From an uncultured Pelagibacteraceae bacterium (GTDB taxonomy: Bacteria; Pseudomonadota; Alphaproteobacteria; Pelagibacterales; Pelagibacteraceae), in contig CACJPW010000002.1 in the NCBI GenBank assembly GCA_902595375.1, forward strand, positions 77,745 through 141,744: a DNA stretch of 64,000 bases, written 5' to 3'. How positions within the stretch are numbered: position 1 is the first letter of the stretch; each line of letters opens with the position of its first letter. The translations under genes were made by a program, and so were the position numbers. Shown in pieces: positions 62,069 to 64,000 of the stretch. The notes under the pieces were generated by a model. The model was not told where the DNA came from, did no database searches, and saw only the letters and a list, made by a program, of their open reading frames with translations.

Positions 62069-63135
62069 TAATTAAATAATGCCTTTAAAAAAATTAATTT
62101 AGGCATTTTGCTAATAATATTAATGTCTTCGATCATATTACTTTTATTTGATAAAAATTTTATAATGGTATTTGGAGAGGTTTTAAACATATTAAAAAAA
62201 ATTTTAGGCATCTTTTCTGGATGTTCCTTTAGCACTCTGAGAAATACTTTATCTAAGAATTGATATTTTTTCCCTAATTTGAATATTTTTGCCTTATAAA
62301 TATTATCAATATTTTTTACTAGATATTTGCTGTGTTCTTGAATGTTTAAAAAAGTATAACCTGTACTCAATCGGGTCATACCTCCCGCTGATCCAATATT
62401 GATTACTTTCTTATCATTAGTTAAAGTAGGATAAAAAAGCGGTATGGCTCCTTTTTCTGTAAAATTTATTTTATAGTTTTTAATACCTAAGTTATTTTTA
62501 ATATAGTTTTCTAATTGAAGGTCATAATCCCCTAAGCTCTGGTCCTCTAAATTTGACAACCAAGTTGTTTCAACTAAGGCTTTATTTTTTTCAAATGGTA
62601 ATGTGTAGAAAAAATGCACATCATTTCTTTGATCACAATTAAAATCCATTAAATTTATAATTTCTTCGTCAAAAATATTCTTTGGTGTCTCTATTTCTAT
62701 ACCTTGAAAATGTTGCCATAAATTGGATTTGTCAAGTTTTTCCTCAAAAACACTATTAAAAATAATTGAATTTTCTGACTTGATTTCTTTTAAATTTTTA
62801 AAAAAACTAACATTCGAATTATTGGACAGCCTAGAGTTTATTTTTTTGTAAAATTTTCCACTATCGATACTTTGATAGGGAAACTTTTTATTATTTAATT
62901 CATTAGAACTTTCCGCAGTATTAATTGTAAAATTGTTCCAACTTTTAATAACACAATCATCAAAATTATGATCAAACACTTTCCAAAAAGACCATGTTTT
63001 GTCCCTTTTATACTCCTCACGAGTTTCAATTATTGCAAGAGTTTTATCTTTTAGTTTTTCATTCACTTCTAATTCATAAGCCAAAGACAGACCAGCACAT
63101 CCACCGCCTATTATTACATAATTAAATTCTTTCAT
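62068..63135 (-). CDS. crtY: Lycopene cyclase CrtY-type
   Basis: NYVIIGGGCAGLSLAYEL, DKTWSFW, YTLPFEKNKALVETTWLS, GSAGGMTRLSTGYTF. Confidence 0.9.
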   Translation of the reverse strand: MKEFNYVIIGGGCAGLSLAYELEVNEKLKDKTLAIIETREEYKRDKTWSFWKVFDHNFDDCVIKSWNNFTINTAESSNELNNKKFPYQSIDSGKFYKKINSRLSNNSNVSFFKNLKEIKSENSIIFNSVFEEKLDKSNLWQHFQGIEIETPKNIFDEEIINLMDFNCDQRNDVHFFYTLPFEKNKALVETTWLSNLEDQSLGDYDLQLENYIKNNLGIKNYKINFTEKGAIPLFYPTLTNDKKVINIGSAGGMTRLSTGYTFLNIQEHSKYLVKNIDNIYKAKIFKLGKKYQFLDKVFLRVLKEHPEKMPKIFFNMFKTSPNTIIKFLSNKSNMIEDINIISKMPKLIFLKALFN

Positions 63136-63967
63136 TTATATCAACTTCATTTTGTAGAAGATTATGACGTGTGTGATTATCGTAATTTGACTCTTTAACG
63201 AATAATAAAGTTACAAAATCAAAAAAAGATAAAAAAGTTTGTACTATTTTTTGATGTATCGGGACATATATTTTTCCAGCATTATTATAATTTTCTATAC
63301 TTTTTTTTTTGAGAATATAGTCATTAATTTTTTTATAGACACGCCTTGCTACAATAATTGAAAATCTCGACTTTATTGGGATACTCCTAATTGAAGTAAA
63401 AGACTTATCATAAAATATTTTAGAGTCATTTATTGTTTCTTTTATTGATGAAAAATCATGTTTAACATATTGCCTGTTCCGAGCTTTGTCTTCGCAAACA
63501 TCACGTGCAATATTAGTAAGTTGCATAGCTATTCCTAGATCAATAGCTCCTTTAAGGGCTTCTTTATTATTTACTTTCAATATTTTTGACATCATTAAAC
63601 CAATTGTTCCAGCAACCCTATAAGAATAGACAAGCAATTCTTTTTTCGAGTTAATTCGGACATTTTCTTCTAAGTCAGTTTCAACCCCATCAAATAAATC
63701 CATTACCACTTTTTTGGATATTCTTTCACTATCTATTATAGACCACATCTCTTTTATTATTGGATTCTTGAGATCTTTGTTTAAAAAATATTTTTTAAAT
63801 TTTAAAAAATTTTCTCTCCTAACCTCGAGTTTATTATCATCATCTACAATATCATCTAACGTTCTACAGAAATTATAAAGAGATGAGCACTTATCAAATA
63901 CTGACTTAGACAAAAAAAAACTTGCCCAGTAAAAAGATTTAGCGTGTTTTTTTAGCATAGCATTCAT
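63122..63967 (-). CDS. crtB: Phytoene synthase
   Basis: LYNFCRTLDDIVDD, YSYRVAGTIGLMMSKI, AMQLTNIARDVCEDKARNRQYV. Confidence 0.93.
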   Translation of the reverse strand: MNAMLKKHAKSFYWASFFLSKSVFDKCSSLYNFCRTLDDIVDDDNKLEVRRENFLKFKKYFLNKDLKNPIIKEMWSIIDSERISKKVVMDLFDGVETDLEENVRINSKKELLVYSYRVAGTIGLMMSKILKVNNKEALKGAIDLGIAMQLTNIARDVCEDKARNRQYVKHDFSSIKETINDSKIFYDKSFTSIRSIPIKSRFSIIVARRVYKKINDYILKKKSIENYNNAGKIYVPIHQKIVQTFLSFFDFVTLLFVKESNYDNHTRHNLLQNEVDINERI

Positions 63968-64000
63968 TAAAACAATTTATCTATTACTTTAGCAGATGAA
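63967..64000 (-). CDS. Partial C-terminus of upstream gene, probably phytoene desaturase (…SSAKVIDKLF*)
   Basis: In-frame TAA overlapping crtB ATG (TAATG) on minus strand; identity inferred from crtI-crtB order only. Confidence 0.4.
   Translation of the reverse strand, partial: SSAKVIDKLF

Overview
This 64 kb window is AT-rich, gene-dense alphaproteobacterial DNA. The strongest taxonomic reading is a streamlined SAR11/Pelagibacterales-type chromosome, based on very short or overlapping intergenic gaps, GcrA, a short HisG with HisZ, an alphaproteobacterial-type tRNA-His, and crtB/crtY/blh retinal genes. No phage, transposon, CRISPR or rRNA operon was seen. From start to end it contains: a phosphate-stress island (partial DAG-kinase-like gene, PlcP-like phosphoesterase, Agt-like glycosyltransferase, phoR, an unknown secreted protein, pstSCAB-phoU-phoB, sixA, ppk, ppx); an aquaporin/arsC pair; gcrA; an ABC-2 permease; argDF; cytochrome c; kdsB; pheA; SRP RNA-dnaX-ybaB-recR; glcB; accA; a cold-shock gene; tRNA-His-hisS-hisZ-hisG; groESL; ribF-ileS-lspA-pgi; rsmD; purD; lpxL-lpxK-waaA-msbA-ubiA; pirin, HAD and CDGSH genes; rsmE; the aa3 oxidase assembly operon; thrC; rnhA-thrB-ispH; and blh-crtY-crtB. 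I see no clear-cut novel defence or mobile system. The most interesting signals are: two Pho boxes framing a lipid-remodelling/phosphate island, both with adjacent GANTC sites; a leader with two mutually exclusive hairpins upstream of an orphan ABC permease; stable RNAs (SRP RNA, tRNA-His) ending 4-6 nt before a start codon; an A9 slippage candidate in dnaX at the gamma/tau boundary; AccA with a C-terminal transmembrane tail; loss of the glycine riboswitch expected before glcB; and a terminator hairpin embedded in hisG coding sequence. All coordinates and motifs were read by eye; no searches or folding were run.
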